Shown here: piece after piece, positions 32,889 to 43,929 of the stretch
Layout: every line of letters starts with the position of its first letter
Position numbering within the stretch: the stretch's first letter is position 1
Assembly: GCA_029204225.1 (NCBI GenBank)
Contig: CM055102.1
Location: 42,807,425 to 42,871,424 of the forward strand
DNA from: Diphasiastrum complanatum
Taxonomy: Eukaryota; Streptophyta; Lycopodiopsida; Lycopodiales; Lycopodiaceae
Length of the DNA stretch: 64,000 bases
Direction of reading: 5' to 3'
Notes under the pieces: model-generated
The model's input: the letters and a program-made list of their open reading frames with translations, nothing else
What the model was told of the DNA's origin: nothing
Database searches by the model: none
Made by a program: the position numbers and the translations under genes

Positions 32889-34505
32889 ATGGAATCCTTT
32901 AATGGTTTCTCTGTGTCTGATGATGAGTATGCGTCGGAAGGCCAGCTAACTATCTGGAATACTATCTTCGCATTTGCTTCATCCATGGCTTTGAAGGCTG
33001 CTATTTTGTTGGACATCCCTGATATTCTTGCAAGGGCAGGACCTGAAGCTACTTTGTCCTTGGAACAGATATTTTTAAAGCTACCAAGTAAAGCACCTAA
33101 GACAGATTACCTTCAACGCATCCTCAGATTCTTAGCAGTGAAGAACATTTTCAAGGAAACTGCTGTAGACACTCCGTCTGGAGTCAAGGAGTGGCGTTAT
33201 GGCCTTACCAACGCTTCCAAGTGGCTTGTCAAGGAGAACAATGATTTTTGCCTAGCACCCATGGCTGTCATGCAGCTAGATAAAGTCACCCAAGCACCCT
33301 GGCATCATTTCAACGAGTGTGTTCTAGAAGGAGGTGACGCTTTTGAGAGAGCCAACGGTAAAGACGTATGGAATTTTGCAAACGAGTTTCCTTCTTTTAA
33401 CAATCTTTTCAATGAGGCCATGGCTGCTGAAAGCAAGATCTCTATCTCCGCTGTTTTAAAACACTACGATGGATTCAAGGATTTGAAAACGCTCGTAGAT
33501 GTTGGTGGAGGTGTGGGACTGACCATATCAAAGATCGTAACAGCATATCCTTATATCAAGTGCATCAATTTTGATCTTCCGCACGTTGTTGCACTAGCTC
33601 CTTGTATTCCTGGTAAGAAATGCAATGTTTGGCGCTCTTAAGGTGTTCATTACTTTTAGAATGTTTACAGAAAAGCCAAAGTATTTTGAGTCTGTTATGT
33701 CCGTAGCTTAAACAAATTTTGCCTAGAGCGATAAAGGCCTGTAGGATACTCGTTACTTTTTCCAGCAAGCATCTGAGATGACGCAGCAAAATGGCTCATG
33801 CAACTTTATGCTTGAATAATTTTGAGGCTCAGGCGTTGAACACGTCGGGGGAGACATGTTTCAGAGTGTTCCGTCAGCTGACGCTATAATCATGAAGGTG
33901 CATGCTCATAGTCCTTTTGAGTCTCATCAAAATCTTTGAGTGAATAAATCATGAAACACACACACGGTGACTTTCTTGAGCGTTACACGTGCTTAAGTTA
34001 TTTGAGGATTGACAAGTTCCTCATACACAGTGGCCATGGATAAGGCAATGGCTGCTAGTGTTTTCGAGTTTCCTTAAAATCTTTATTAGTAGTTAAATTA
34101 TGAATTATACACACGATAACTAATTTCTTGTGCGTTAAATGTTCTTAAGCTATCTGAGAATTCACAAGTTCCACAAACATCTGATAATAATTTTTGTGTT
34201 TGCAGTGGATAATGCACGACTGGGATGATGAACGATGTACCAAGATTTTACGCAATTGCTACAGGGCATTACCCGAGAAAGGCAAGGTTATTATTATCGA
34301 TGTTGTCCTTGATCCATCAGAGAAAACAGATCCATACACAAACCTCAGATGCTCATTTGATCTTGTTATGATTGCTCATGCAAACGGAGGATTGGAAAGG
34401 ACAAGGGAAGAATGGCACAAGCTTCTCACTAAAGCTGGTTTTCAGAGTTTTAAAATTTTCAAAATTCCTAATTTGCAGTCTGTAATAGAGGTGTACAAAA
34501 CATAG
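32889..34505 (+). CDS. Plant O-methyltransferase, COMT-like, gene 2 (three exons)
   Basis: Methylates a phenolic hydroxyl using S-adenosylmethionine; substrate unknown. Exons 32889-33612, 33833-33897 and 34206-34505 (724, 65 and 300 nt, exactly as in gene 1) give 362 residues. Introns of 220 and 308 nt have GTAAGA and GTGCAT donors and CAG acceptors. The dimerisation domain comes first, then VDVGGGVG at 203-210, Asp229, GGDMF at 247-251, Lys263, catalytic His267 in HDWDDE, Asp295 and Glu327. These align with alfalfa COMT positions at a constant offset of two, except Asp for Glu at 295. By eye, exon 1 is about 95 percent identical to gene 1 in protein, exon 3 about 80 percent. The start is the Met shared with gene 1; the frame stays open upstream to 32766 and this stretch is conserved. 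No lesion is visible; likely functional. Confidence 0.92.
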
Positions 34506-34704
34506 GAGGAAAAGTGGTTTTGTCAAAAGTGATTTCATATTTCTTGAATCCTGATCTTCCCTACAGCCTATCGACCGTAAGAACATTGTTAATATTTCAT
34601 ATTAAATGCTTTACAGAATTTTTCTTCTAACCTGTATTAGTCAATTTTGCAAAACGAAGTCCCTTTCTGCCAGTTTTTGCTTTTAGATTCTAGAATCTAC
34701 GGAG

Positions 34705-34990
34705 GATCATTGCATTACTGATTGTAAATACGGACTACGTAGCGGGCGTGAGCAGGCCCGCTGCCAATCATTGCATTACTGATTGTAAATACGGATTACG
34801 GCAGCAGGTAGTTGGTACCGCCTCCGCGGCGAGGCAGGTACCGACTGCTTGCTACATGGTAGCGGGCCTGCTCACGCCGGCTACCGTATGTAATTATTGT
34901 GTATTAGATTACGGCCTGGAGGGCCCGTTTTGAAATTTTGGGGTGAGCCCTTCCCAAAATCTCATAACGGGCCTTGAGGACCGTTATCTG
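34705..34990. repeat. GC-rich foldback element downstream of gene 2
   Basis: AGCGGGCGTGAGCAGGCCCGCT (34741-34762) is the inverted repeat of 34861-34882 with one mismatch, separated by 98 bp. A 26-bp direct repeat, ATTGCATTACTGATTGTAAA plus ATACGGA, lies at 34709 and 34770. A further inverted pair, GAGGGCCCG and CGGGCCTTGAGGAC, occurs near 34919-34984. The arm region 34853-34887 resembles 6810-6845 upstream of gene 1. No coding capacity. Confidence 0.7.
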
Positions 34991-34997
34991 ACGTTAT

Positions 34998-35300
34998 GTG
35001 CCCTTCAACACAAAAAGAGAAAAATTGAATAGGTTGAGAAAGAATTATTGTCTCTTGGAGAGAGAGCTGCAAAACATCAGCCCAATCATTTTGTACATCA
35101 GTTCATCGCAAAAAGAGCAGAAACGATCACAACCTTCTCGGTTGGCCAAAGCCATTGATCCGTTGTTCGCTTCCATAATGATTCAGGAATTTGTGAAGCG
35201 TGGCGTCGTTGTAGATACCAAGAAGCACAGACTTTTTCCAAACATTACGAATGGAATCAAACCAAGCGATTACATTATCAATGAAAATCAGGTCAAATGA
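34998..35300 (+). other. Unrecognised 100-residue open frame
   Basis: Lys/Arg/Asn-rich frame with no motif I recognise. It has no conserved neighbour or clear splice signals. Could be a fragment of a gene or transposon, or chance. Confidence 0.15.
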
Positions 35301-35309
35301 AAACACAAT

Positions 35310-35875
35310 CTCTGACAAATTATTACAATATATATGAAAATCAAGCCAAATGGAAACAGTATCACTGACAAAAAGCCAAATGATAAAACGAAGAACGAAA
35401 CACCACTCAAAAGGTATTATTCTTCACACCACGATCTCTCAGACTGCAAATCCACTTGCTGCTTTCTTTATCAGCTAAGGCATCCATCCAGTACTTAACG
35501 TACTCAAACATTCTGTTCAGATTCAAAGTGAGCAAACAGAGATGGCAAAAAAGGATAGCTCTGCATATATAGTCTCTCTCTCTCTCTCTTCGTTTCTGCC
35601 CTGTGAACATTCTCGCTAAACGCAAATGATAGATTAATCTGACCTCAGCTCCCGCAGTAGGATAATCAGGATTGAGAAAATTCAAATCCCGGAACGACAT
35701 GATACTGTTCTCTCGCGAAATGCCTTCACCTTGCACGTGAAACGCTTTCAACTTTCACTTTTGAAAGGTGGAAATTTATGCCCTTCAAATCCGCCTTACT
35801 AAAAATAGTAAGGCAAATTATGACATTTAATGTGTCCAATTTTAATGAGTAATCAGCAACAGCTGACCGCTGACC
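35310..35875. other. No recognisable gene
   Basis: Contains a short (TC)n run at about 35573-35590. Minus-strand open frames here are unrecognised. Confidence 0.35.
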
Positions 35876-35879
35876 ATAA

Positions 35880-36300
35880 CGTACAAAGACAGAGATAGCA
35901 GGAGGGAGATGTTGGGAGAGAGCGGCGGAGAGATGACAGGAAGGAGAGGAGATGGCAGGAGGAGGGAGGCGAAAGAGAGAGATAGAAGGGATGGAGTATG
36001 CGGAAGAGATGGGAGGAGGGAGGGATGAAGTCGCAAGAGGGAGGGAGAGAGGAGAGAGGAAAGATGATAGGAGGGCGGATGGCATGAGGAAAGATGGCGG
36101 AAGGGAGCGGAAGAGAAAGGGAGGAAGGGACCGGAAGAGAGATGGCAGGAACGGGGAAGGGAGTTGGAAGAGGGAGGATACCGGAGAGAGGAAAGATGGG
36201 AGGAGGGCAGATGGCATGAGCGAGGAAAGATGGCGGAAGGGAGTGGAAGAGAGATGGAGGGAGGGAGGGAGCGGAAGAGAGAGAAGGGGGAGGGAGGTAC
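35880..36300 (+). repeat. Polypurine (GA-rich) minisatellite tract
   Basis: About 420 bp in which almost every base on the plus strand is A or G, built from GGAGG, GGAAGAG and AGATGGCGGAAGGGAG blocks. A longer direct repeat (AGAGGAAAGATG..AGGAGGGC.GATGGCATGAG, then GAAAGATGGCGGAAGGGAG) occurs at about 36053-36125 and 36187-36250. The long open frames on both strands are composition artefacts. Confidence 0.85.
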
Positions 36301-36527
36301 CAAAAGAAGGTACAAAAATATGGCTTTAAATATTAAAAATTAATTGCTACGTTACCAATATGGCTCTACATAATAATTACGTACTTATGTCGAGTGTGTG
36401 TCTGAGAGAGAGATTGAGATACAAGTAGAGAGAGAGCACTCACGAGGGGGAGAGAGAGAGAGGTTCCATTACCCTATCTTATCCAGTGAAACCATTAAGT
36501 AATAGCTTGTTATAGTAATACTTCTTA

Positions 36528-37170
36528 TGTATTATGAATGTGCACAACATAGGCCATTTTGCTCGGTAAGGATTTTCAAAATTTTTAGGTGAGGTCCGGA
36601 TGGGCTGAGCCTTAAAACTTCTCTAAATTTGAACCGGGCAGAATGGCCTTCTGCCTGGCTCATTCCATTGCGTAATGGGTACACGGCTTTTTTCACATGA
36701 CCTTTATAAACTTTAATAAGCACTTGGATTTATCTTATCCAATCTCAAAACGCCACGTAATATTTGACATTCAATGAAAGGTCAAATGTGCAGAATGGGC
36801 AGGGCAACTAGCGGCGACTAGCATGATGGAATCTCGGAGCAGACAGAATGGGCAGCGGAGCAGGGACATATTCCGGTTTTTAATGTGTTGGCAAATGGGC
36901 GGAATATGCAACGGGTATCCATTATGTATTATGAATGAGCATGGCAGAGGCCATTCTGCCCGATAAGGATTTTCATAATTTTTTGGGCAAGGCGCAGAGA
37001 GGCGGAGCCTAAAATATTTTGGAAAGCCGAACCGGGTATTCCATTGCGCAATGGATACTTTGACTTTTCCACATGTCCTTTATAAAGCAAAATCAGCACT
37101 GAAAAAAACAGTGACATTTTTTGCTTTTTAAGGAGCCCACAAAATGGGCAGAATATGCACAAAGAATCCA
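36528..37170 (+). repeat. Direct pair of an unclassified repeat
   Basis: Copies at 36528-36724 and 36925-37110 share TGTATTATGAATG, GGCCATT.TGC.CG.TAAGGATTTTCA, GGCGGAGCC-like and GAACCGGG blocks, TTCCATTGCG.AATGG and CACATG.CCTTTATAAA. The spacer at 36780-36925 holds AATGGGCAG and GGAATATGCA motifs. The complements encode similar short peptides (YKGHV, YPLRNG, ILT/ILI), but neither is a convincing gene. Confidence 0.7.
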
Positions 37171-37600
37171 TTACTTACAAGTGATAAACTACGGTGTATT
37201 CAAGAATGTGATTAACTATCAACGCTCTGCTTAATCCGTCACTGACAAATTAATTTTAAACGAAGTAGTCCAAAATTATTTCAAGAGACCCAAATAGCAC
37301 GAATTTTGGTGGCGTTTGAAGTAAACATTTGAATTGTTACCTTTCTTGTTGGGAGACTAATTATTGAGTTCTACTATTGAATCTTCACACTATGAAAAAA
37401 TCAAGTTATGTTATTGTCCATTATAGTAATAAATGGGCTCCATGAAGATGTTATTAATTCTCCAAGAGTAGCATGACACCATCACTATCATGAAGGCTCC
37501 TTGTAGCCATGATTGATAAAACTTCCCCTTGGCCAAAGACTTTCAATAAGGTTGTAACAAGTTCACCCTTCCTCATTTTTAATCCAAAAAATGACTTTTT
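37171..37600. other. No recognisable gene
   Basis: AT-rich spacer up to the putative CACTA terminus. Confidence 0.4.
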
Positions 37601-37603
37601 CAT

Positions 37604-38180
37604 GCACTACAACAAGACGCCCAATTTTTAACTCTCTTTTTTAGCGTTTTTTGAAAGAGAGGCATGAGAGAAGTGGAAAGCTCGAGCGTTGGGTCCGTAG
37701 GGTAACCTCGGTACTATAAGCCTTGTAAATTTGAACGTGATTTTCAAAGACTTATAGGGAGGTTTATAGGGAGGCCCAAAACATTTCAAAAATCTCTACT
37801 AACGAAGAGTTATGCATAGGTTCTTAAGGAGGGTTATAAGGAGACCAAATGCATTCCAAAGTACTCTATTGACCGAGGGTAATACCGTGACTGATGAAAA
37901 AAAGGCCCCTCGGTAGAAATCACAGAATGTTATAGAATGAAAATGAATGGCACTTTTGAAAATTGTTGTTTATCAAAACATTGAATTCCATTTTCTATCA
38001 ACAATAGTAGCCATATACACAAGGGAATTAAGAAATTTATGCATCACAACAATATCAGGACCACAATTTGTGTACTCACATGCGTCGAGTTTTTGTTTGA
38101 TATCGACTAATCAAATGATAAAGTGCAATTACATATGTGAGCAATGTGATTAATATTACAATAAGTTGCAATACATCATA
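37604..38180 (-). mobile_element. Putative CACTA 3' terminus and subterminal repeats (second element)
   Basis: CACTACAACAAG at 37604 has the form of a CACTA terminus. Inside it come repeated short blocks (CTTATAGGGAGG, TTTATAGGGAGG, TTAAGGAGGGTTATAAGGAG), like subterminal transposase-binding motifs. The decayed minus-strand CACTA coding region at 38.2-40.0 kb has its 3' side facing this end, which is the expected order. Confidence 0.55.
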
Positions 38181-38189
38181 TTGTCTCAC

Positions 38190-40030
38190 TTATTTATTTG
38201 CTAATTCCTCATTATCAGTTATCGCATCATCATGTGACAAATCCACCAAACCAAACGAGTTTATCTCTAATTCTACCCAAATATTTCCTATAGCTTCGTT
38301 ATTAATAAGTTGATCTTCACAAGCTAATCGCGATGGTGACAACGAGGGAGATCGAGAAGCTGTGATATGCGACGTCGACCCATCCAATAATGATGCATCG
38401 CGCTCAATAGATCATCATTTCTTTGTGAAGCATGCACATCCTCTAAAAATGTGTCATTGAGTCCATCGCGATCTTTTTGGCATCGCCAGGTCCTCCATGA
38501 CATCTCTATCCTCCAAAATTCTTTTACTTCGAAGAGCGACTTGAATCACGTATCACCATCTGAGATCTGAACGGTTGGGGTGAAAGACCACATGAAATTG
38601 ATCATTGTTTCTATAAACATTGGCTCGTAATTAGTATCTATAGTTATGTTACAATTGTTTGGGTATACACACAATATAACTCTTTTGTATACTAAAAATT
38701 GATTGATTGACAACAAAAGAGCATTGACTACTTGTAGACATACATACTTGCTCACTTTGTTGAGGAAAAACAATGTACCGCTTTGATCCTGTCCAAAGCT
38801 TGGTGGAGTCATTAAAAAAATAACCACTCTCATCTTTTATCACAGTTGCATTGGAACCATTACAAATAACTTTGAACCATTTGACATCAACATACAAAAG
38901 CTGAATTGTCTAAATCCAACTTCGAGTATGTCATTAATTGTCCACAATAATCAAGTCGAGAAGATAATAAATGGGTGTCACTTGTGCTTGCTCGACTCTC
39001 TTGGATAAAATTTGCCATGACTCCACAATCAGAGGTATTTTTGTTTTTGTTAATGTGCTCTGTACGAAAAAGTCTACCATGCGTCCACAATGCATTGTAT
39101 TTTTTGTACTAAATGAGAAAGAACAAAATGTGTTAGGGAAATAATAAATTTTAATTGATGACTTCATGTTCCAAGCTATATTACCCTATATATCGCGTGA
39201 TATCAAGAAATAGTTAAACACGTGGATGATGTACATAGCTTACATGAAAATTGCACCTCTTGCAAAATCTCGCTCTCTCTCTGTTACTCATTGTTTGTCG
39301 TGGCTTCTCTAATGGCATCACGTAGCCAATCAAACGTCATGTCCTTGCGTAGAAGGGTGAGGTCAGGTGGGTATGGCTGTCTTCTATGCCCTCTCTTGAA
39401 AGTGGCTCGAGCGGTTTGTCTACAAGCCTTGGCCTCTTCATATCTCGAAATCCACTTTTGCATTTCATCATTATTAAGAATGCAAAACTTATTCAACTTC
39501 TTCTAGAGAACTCACTCATTCACTTTATCGCTCCTTTTTCCTGAGGAACCTCCCCAACAACATGTTCATCATCTTTATTATCCCAGAGACTAAGGAATCG
39601 AAGGATCGTTATGAGCAAGAAAATCTGTGATATAAACCATGGATTCTTGCACTAGCCACCCTTCCGCCATGATACCCTAAGGCCCTCCTCTTTGTCTTAT
39701 GAAGCCTTTCAATTTTTTTATTAATTGTTCCAAGAAAAAAATCCATCGACTATGGATAGTGCTTGTATTGATAATATTGATCAATGAGAGAATTTCAGAA
39801 CCACAATATTAATGGTCTAGGATGGACTATGAATAGGCAATTGATGAAAGTGGATGATGTACCTGCAATGGCCCCCGTCGATGAACACCAGATAGATACA
39901 CACCATAGCCAATAGAAGCCACTCACAGAAACACAGTGTCCTCCAGCCTCATCCACCAAATGCACAATGAGATGCGTTTTAAGGTTGAGAATGGATGTGG
40001 GAAAGTGCTTCTCAATCAAACATATTGCCT
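38190..40030 (-). pseudogene. CACTA transposase remnant: DUF4218, linker and DUF4216
   Basis: Minus strand, in domain order. 40019-39940 encodes IEKHFPTSILNLKTHLIVHL and VDE, the start of the DUF4218 block. 39496-39284 reads NKFCILNNDEMQKWISRYEE, matching the stretch between the two domains. 39090-38660 reads GVMANF, LDYCGQLMTYSKLDLDN and, after frame changes, VKWFKVICN, DESGYFFNDSTKLWTG and FPQQSEQVCM, the DUF4216 core. The upstream catalytic transposase is absent. Frameshifts and stops throughout. This is a different copy from the one at 28 kb, which lacks DUF4216. Confidence 0.8.
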
Positions 40031-40415
40031 CGATTAAGCTTTGTATTGCATGTTGAAAAATGAAAAATCATCTATCTTGACTTTAGGCTTTTAGCAAAGT
40101 TTTTTCTCTATGTATGTGATGTTCCATATTGTAAATGCCAAATTTGGCCTAGAAGAAACTCGTGCTACATAGTTTCTTGAAGTCTAGTTTCTCATATACA
40201 ACTTGCATATAGAATGTAGACATACATATAGAATGTAGACATAGAAATGTCAATAATAGGCTTGTAGAAACTCGTAGCACATCACATGCAATGGTTGTAA
40301 GCGTTCCATAGTGACATGCAAGGCATGCACAAAGTGAATTGGACACATGCATGATGATTTGTACAATTCTAGTTAAAAATTTGACATTTGGTAAAAGTAG
40401 GTAGAAATGCATGCA
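40031..40415. other. No recognisable gene
   Basis: Short tandem repeat ACATA.ATATAGAATGTAG at about 40200-40243. The 5' part of the minus-strand CACTA element should lie here but cannot be seen. Confidence 0.35.
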
Positions 40416-40418
40416 TGT

Positions 40419-40860
40419 GTAGTGACAAATGTCACTAGTTCTCTAGTTCTCACTTTTAGATGTGGATGAAAGTTGGAGAGAGATGGTTCTACCTTGAGGT
40501 ACTCCAATCTCCATAAATATGTGTACTCTCTCTCATAATTTTTTATGAAGAACCAAGCTTTGAAGCTATTTCATGTCAATTTGGATCTATACTATTGTTT
40601 GCTTGAATTTTGCTCTCTCTTTCTCTCTCTAACTCGAGTAGAGGCTTATGCTAATGCATTAAATTCTTGTACTTCTTCGCTTTTGTTTTTAAATCATTCT
40701 TTGATTCTTAGCATGCTAGATTGTGATTTAGCTATAAAATATTGTACTAGATCTTGACATTCAATCTAGAATCAATTTATGTGCTAAACACAAAGCTTAA
40801 CAAGATCATTCACACTTGAGAATCATTCCCCACACGTGTGAGCTTGTTGGAATTTTATCA
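40419..40860 (+). mobile_element. Copia 5' LTR, about 440 bp
   Basis: Starts TGTAGTGACAAATGTCAC, with blocks resembling the family A LTR start (TGTGACAATTGTCAACTAG), and ends GGAATTTTATCA. Contains CACACGTGTGAG near 40836, shared with other copia LTRs here. The primer-binding site follows at once. No matching 3' LTR is in the window. Confidence 0.6.
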
Positions 40861-40873
40861 TCGTATTAGAGCC
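40861..40873 (+). other. Copia primer-binding site (degenerate)
   Basis: TCGTATTAGAGCC differs from the standard TGGTATCAGAGCC at two positions and lies directly after the LTR end, about 720 bp before gag coding. Confidence 0.65.
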
Positions 40874-41597
40874 AAATTAAGCTTTGCATGCTATTATCCT
40901 GTTTGTGCAAGAATTTGTGAGCCCAATAAAAAAAGAAAAGTTGTTGATCACTTTTCTTTACCTATCTTGAAAAGTGTTTAGATCAAAGAGGATAGAAACA
41001 AGAATTTCATATCAGAATTGACATTGTACGGAATTCTGGAATTCCGCACGTGTGAAAATCAAATATTTTTAGACCTCTTTATTTCCTTCATAATTGGTCC
41101 AAAGATTATGATGTTATAGCTTGATGGAAAGCTTATAAGGTGTACTTTCCATTGCAATTAATCTCAAATCAATTTGATGTGTCTATCAAGAGTTATAAGC
41201 TCTTAAAGAGGGTAGGGAGAGGTCCAAAATCTGAGTGACCACTTTTTGATTTGATTTGAGTATTCAACACAAGAAACTCAAGATCAAGACAAAGTTTGGA
41301 GTTATTGAACACTTTGAGCCTTCTTTGAATCATTAGTGTTTTCTTTTGTAGCATCTAACACATGCTAAAAGTAGAATTAAAACTTGTCTATACTCCTCAA
41401 TTCATTTTGAGAGACTGATCTAGATTATCTTGTTTTGTGGAATATTTGAGATCTATCTCAAATACAGTTGCAAGTTTTTCACATAGGATTGGTAGCACAC
41501 TCTTGAAAATTCCTATAGTGAAAGAGAGTAGCAACATCAAGTTTGTTTGGAACAAGCTCAAACATATAATTGTCCAATAACAAGAAGTCTTCACAAT

Positions 41598-42480
41598 ATG
41601 GCACCTATAGGAGGATATCTCTTAGAACCAAGTGAAAGACTAAGTACCTCCAATTATTCAATATGGAAGGTTAGGATGGAGTCAGTTCTTATACTCCAGA
41701 ATGTTATGGACATGGTACTTGGTATTGAGGAGGAGCTTCAAGCACAGCTTGAAATACCAAAGTATAGGAAAAGAGCTAGAATGTTCTACACTTCATTAAA
41801 ATAAATGTCTCTAATAAGATTCTAAGAGAGATAGGATCTTGCACCACTGCTAAAGAAGCTTGGGATGCACTTAGGTCAATCTATGAAGCTAAGAACACTT
41901 CTAGAATACTCACTCTTAGAAATCAGATTTTTCAAAGTTTTCAAAGAAGTGAGGAGAGTGCATCAAATTATGTTCTAAGAGTAAAAGATCTTCATAGGGA
42001 GCTTGCTTGTGTTGGTGTCACAATCAATCAAGATGAACTAGTGCAAGTCATTCTTAATGGCTTAAAAGAAGACTATGATAATCTTGTTCAATCCGCTGTC
42101 ATAAAGGAGGAGTTGCCCAATTTGGAGACTCTTCAAGGAATTCTCATCTCTGAAGAAGCAAGGCAAAGTTACAAACTTTCAAGGATGAACAAACTCGAGC
42201 ATATTGGGAGTGACAAAGCTCTCTTTGTCAAGGACAAGCATAAAGGGAGGAGCAAGAACTAGTTTTCTCAAGCTTTCAACAAAGACAAAGCCAAGGACAA
42301 AGACAAAGATGGTGAAGATGATGACTCAACTCATCCTTCTACTTCCAAGACCAAGAAGAAGAAAGTCAAGTGTTTCTTGTGTGGCAAGAAGGGACACTAT
42401 GCCTCTAATTGCTTCAAAAAAAAAAATCAACTCAAACAAGAAAATCTCTCTAATGAGAAAGAAGAAGACTTTATTGCAAG
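41598..42480 (+). pseudogene. Copia gag
   Basis: Starts MAPIGGYLLEPSERLSTSNY, then IWKVRMES, the head of a plant copia gag. A frameshift near 41795-41805 leads into EAWDALRSIYEAK, an LRNQIFQSF block and LNGLKEDYDNLVQSAV (UBN2-type gag). A stop at about 42260 precedes a Lys/Asp-rich linker and an intact zinc knuckle CFLCGKKGHYASNC at about 42371-42412. Gag forms the virus-like particle and the knuckle binds the element RNA. One frameshift and one stop break it. Confidence 0.85.
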
Positions 42481-42539
42481 TGATGGAGAAGGATCCCTCA
42501 TGTTGTCAAGCTTTTTTTCAACACCCTTTAAGAAGGATG

Positions 42540-43875
42540 GAGCATGGTATATCGATAGTGGTGCCTCATCACATATGTGTTGTTCAAAGGAGTCTTTTGA
42601 CTCTATTGTACCTTATAAAGGACTTAAAAGATCTATTTATACAACAAATGATCATGAATGCTCTATAAAAGAAATTGGCAACATTCCATTAAAACTTGCT
42701 TCTTCTAAAGTTCTATCACTTTCCAATGTTCTTTTTGTTCCTAAGCTTACAAAGAACTTGATAAGTGTTGGAAAGTTGCTTGATTGTGGTTGTGATGTAA
42801 AATTCAATTCCAATACTTGCTTTATTAAGAAAGGTGATGAGATCCTAGCTAATGGATCTAGATATGGTGGCATCTTCAAGTTAAATTCTTATGAGAATGC
42901 AAACTTTTGTGAAATTGCTCTTATGTCTAAGGAGGAGTTATGGCATAGAAGGTTGGGGCATCCTAACTATAAATCTATGCTTTCTATGATCAAGAATGAT
43001 AGGGCTATTGGCCTACCAAAGATATCAAGTCATGCGAGGCTTGTGCTATTGCAAAATCACATAGAAAGCCATATCAAAAGTCTTCCATTAAGACTTCTCA
43101 TCCTTTGGAATTAATTCACTCAGATGTTCATTTTTCTTTCTCAAAGAGTATTGGTGGTGCAACTTGTTTTGTTACCTTCATTGATGATTTTACAAGATAT
43201 ACTTGGTTGTATCTTCTTTCTTCAAAAGCTATGGTGTTTGAACACTTCCTAGTTTTCAAAGCTTATGTTGAGAAACAGTTTTCTTTCAAAGTTAAAGCTT
43301 TGAGATGTGATGGAAGAGGTGAATACATCTCCAACAAGTTCTATGATTATTGTGAGGTTGAAGGAATTAAGAGAGAATTTTCTTGTGCTTATTTTCCATC
43401 TCAAAATGGAGTTGCTGAAAGAAATAATCGATCTCTATGTGAATGTGCTAAAGCAATTCGAGTTGAGGCTTTTTTGCCTATTGAATATTGGGGAGAAGCA
43501 ATTAATTGTGCAGATTATTTGTGCAATAGATTACCTCACAATGCACTTGCAGGAAGATCACCATATGAAATTTTATTTAAGAAGAAACCTAAGGTTAATC
43601 ACCTTAGAGTTTTTGGATGTGCTTGCTTTGTTCATGTACCCTTGGAAACAAGGAAAAGAAATGATCCAAATTCAGTCAAAGGGATCATGGTTGGACACTC
43701 ATCCAACAAGAAGGCATACAGAAAATGTTCCCTCTACCTCAATTACAATTGAGAGTAGAGATGTTATTTCTCATGAGAATCAAAAATACATCTTTGATGA
43801 GGCCGAGATCAAAGATTCTCAAAAGGATTCTCCTATCATCAACCTTGAAGATTATCATGGAGAGTGCTGGAGGGT
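42540..43875 (+). pseudogene. Copia protease and integrase (truncated pol)
   Basis: Protease active-site block WYIDSGASSHMCC near 42547, then LSNVLFVPKLTKNLISVG and the pre-integrase LWHRRLGHPNYKSML at about 42938. A frameshift near 43040-43105 precedes the integrase core at 43105-43752: FIDDFTRYTWLYLL carries the first Asp. The second catalytic block reads RCDGRGEYIS, with Arg for the usual Asn or Gly, and the Glu lies in NGVAERNNRS. The C-terminal region continues in another frame to about 43865 and then stops; reverse transcriptase and RNase H are gone. The 3' half was lost or replaced by the gypsy element that follows. Confidence 0.88.
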
Positions 43876-43929
43876 TTGCAGATCCCAAGGCAACCCTAAC
43901 CTTAGTTAATAAGTGAGAGGCATTTGGCA

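Noticed and set aside
35726-36329. Long Pro/Ser/Leu and Arg/Glu/Gly frames
   Set aside because: Composition artefacts of the polypurine tract; three overlapping frames are open at once.
40149-40412. 87-residue minus-strand Cys-rich frame
   Set aside because: No recognisable domain; overlaps a short tandem repeat and lies just outside a copia LTR.
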